The notes under the pieces: generated by a model
The model's input: the letters and a program-made list of their open reading frames with translations, nothing else
Told to the model about the DNA's origin: nothing
Database searches by the model: none
In this document: one piece after another, positions 5,115 to 5,350 of the stretch
Numbering within the stretch: the stretch's first letter is position 1
Layout of the letters: each line of letters starts with the position of its first letter
DNA from: DATBAK01 sp036787815
GTDB taxonomy: Bacteria > Actinomycetota > Acidimicrobiia > IMCC26256 > PALSA-610
Direction: 5' to 3'
Length of the DNA stretch: 5,350 nt
NCBI GenBank assembly: GCA_036787815.1
Contig: DAIQOP010000270.1
Location: 1-5,350, forward strand
Program-made: the position numbers and the translations under genes

Positions 5115-5350
5115 TCACGTCGGCGTGAACACCGCGGGCAGGTGCTTCAGGGCGATGACGAGCGTCGACGCGCCGCGCGTGCGGTGCGCCCCGTCGGGCA
5201 CGTGGATGTCGGGAAGCCGCCGGAGCAGCGCCTGGAACACCGTCTTGACCTCGAGGCGGGCGAGATTCGCGCCGAGGCAGAAGTGCGTGCCGATGCCGAA
5301 CGCGAGGTGGGGATTCGGCTCGCGGTCGAGGATGATGTCGTCGGGCCGCT
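5115..5350 (-). CDS. Cytochrome P450, C-terminal part (5' end outside window)
   Basis: The last 77 residues of a cytochrome P450 are present, running off the right edge. The haem-binding signature FGIGTHFCLGANLARLE is intact, and its cysteine (codon 5279-5277) is the axial thiolate ligand of the haem iron. Before it, RPDDIILDREPNPHLAFG is the usual meander leading to the Cys pocket; after it come the L helix (LARLEVKTVFQALLRRLPDI) and the terminal beta strands ending at TGA (5117-5115). This is a soluble bacterial class P450 that would hydroxylate or otherwise oxidise an organic substrate with electrons from a ferredoxin system, not seen here. It is closely followed by the amidohydrolase gene in the same direction, indicating one operon. 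The subfamily and substrate cannot be judged from this fragment. Confidence 0.93.
   Translation of the reverse strand, partial: RPDDIILDREPNPHLAFGIGTHFCLGANLARLEVKTVFQALLRRLPDIHVPDGAHRTRGASTLVIALKHLPAVFTPT

Noticed and set aside
5101..5118. GTG start of the amidohydrolase at 5118 overlapping the P450 stop
   Set aside because: The GTGA overlap is attractive for coupling, but AGGAG lies inside this stretch, 6 bases before the ATG at 5100, and the six extra residues add nothing conserved. It cannot be fully excluded.

Overview
The window is high-GC DNA, densely packed and strongly biased to G or C at third codon positions. Its gene set is a TetR regulator next to a Baeyer-Villiger monooxygenase, a cytochrome P450 followed by an amidohydrolase_2 protein, and a DEAD-box helicase carrying a cold-shock domain. 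Several starts have a TAnnnT box a few bases upstream and no Shine-Dalgarno, as in leaderless genes. Together this suggests an actinobacterium, perhaps of the Acidimicrobiia or a mycobacterial relative. That placement is an inference, not something one gene proves.

Left end (1-1344): the first 36 bases are the 3' end of a tRNA, probably tRNA-Tyr, on the plus strand. Facing it on the minus strand is an open frame (631 to 5) starting as the N-terminal region of a 4-hydroxyacetophenone-type Baeyer-Villiger monooxygenase. At its FAD-binding GxGxxG motif it changes to sequence resembling a different flavoprotein family (NADH oxidase / CoA-disulfide reductase type), then runs antisense into the tRNA. 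It is a broken gene or a chimeric junction. Directly upstream, in the same orientation, is an intact TetR regulator (1344-676).

Centre (1345-3406): a minus-strand gene (2853-1432) encodes a complete DEAD-box RNA helicase fused to a C-terminal cold-shock domain. Its upstream region of about 280 bp is shared with a divergent plus-strand gene (3137-3406) for an 89-residue protein with two CxxC pairs. The helicase side of this region holds a perfect 7-bp hairpin just before the ribosome binding site, plus short direct and inverted repeats.

Right part (3407-5350): about 490 bp separate the small zinc-ribbon gene from the end of the amidohydrolase. This stretch holds a hairpin, a possible leaderless 50-residue basic protein (3570-3722), and a segment with 15-bp tandem repeats that reads like coding sequence on the minus strand but has no start. 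An amidohydrolase_2 gene (5100-3901) then follows the C-terminal end of a cytochrome P450 (runs off the window; stop at 5115) on the minus strand, with 14 bp between them; they look co-transcribed and may serve oxidation plus breakdown of an organic substrate. No insertion sequence, CRISPR array, rRNA or complete mobile element is visible. I see no convincing new multi-gene system. The items most worth a second look are the tRNA-bounded chimeric flavoprotein, the helicase/cold-shock fusion with its leader, and the repeated leaderless promoter layout.
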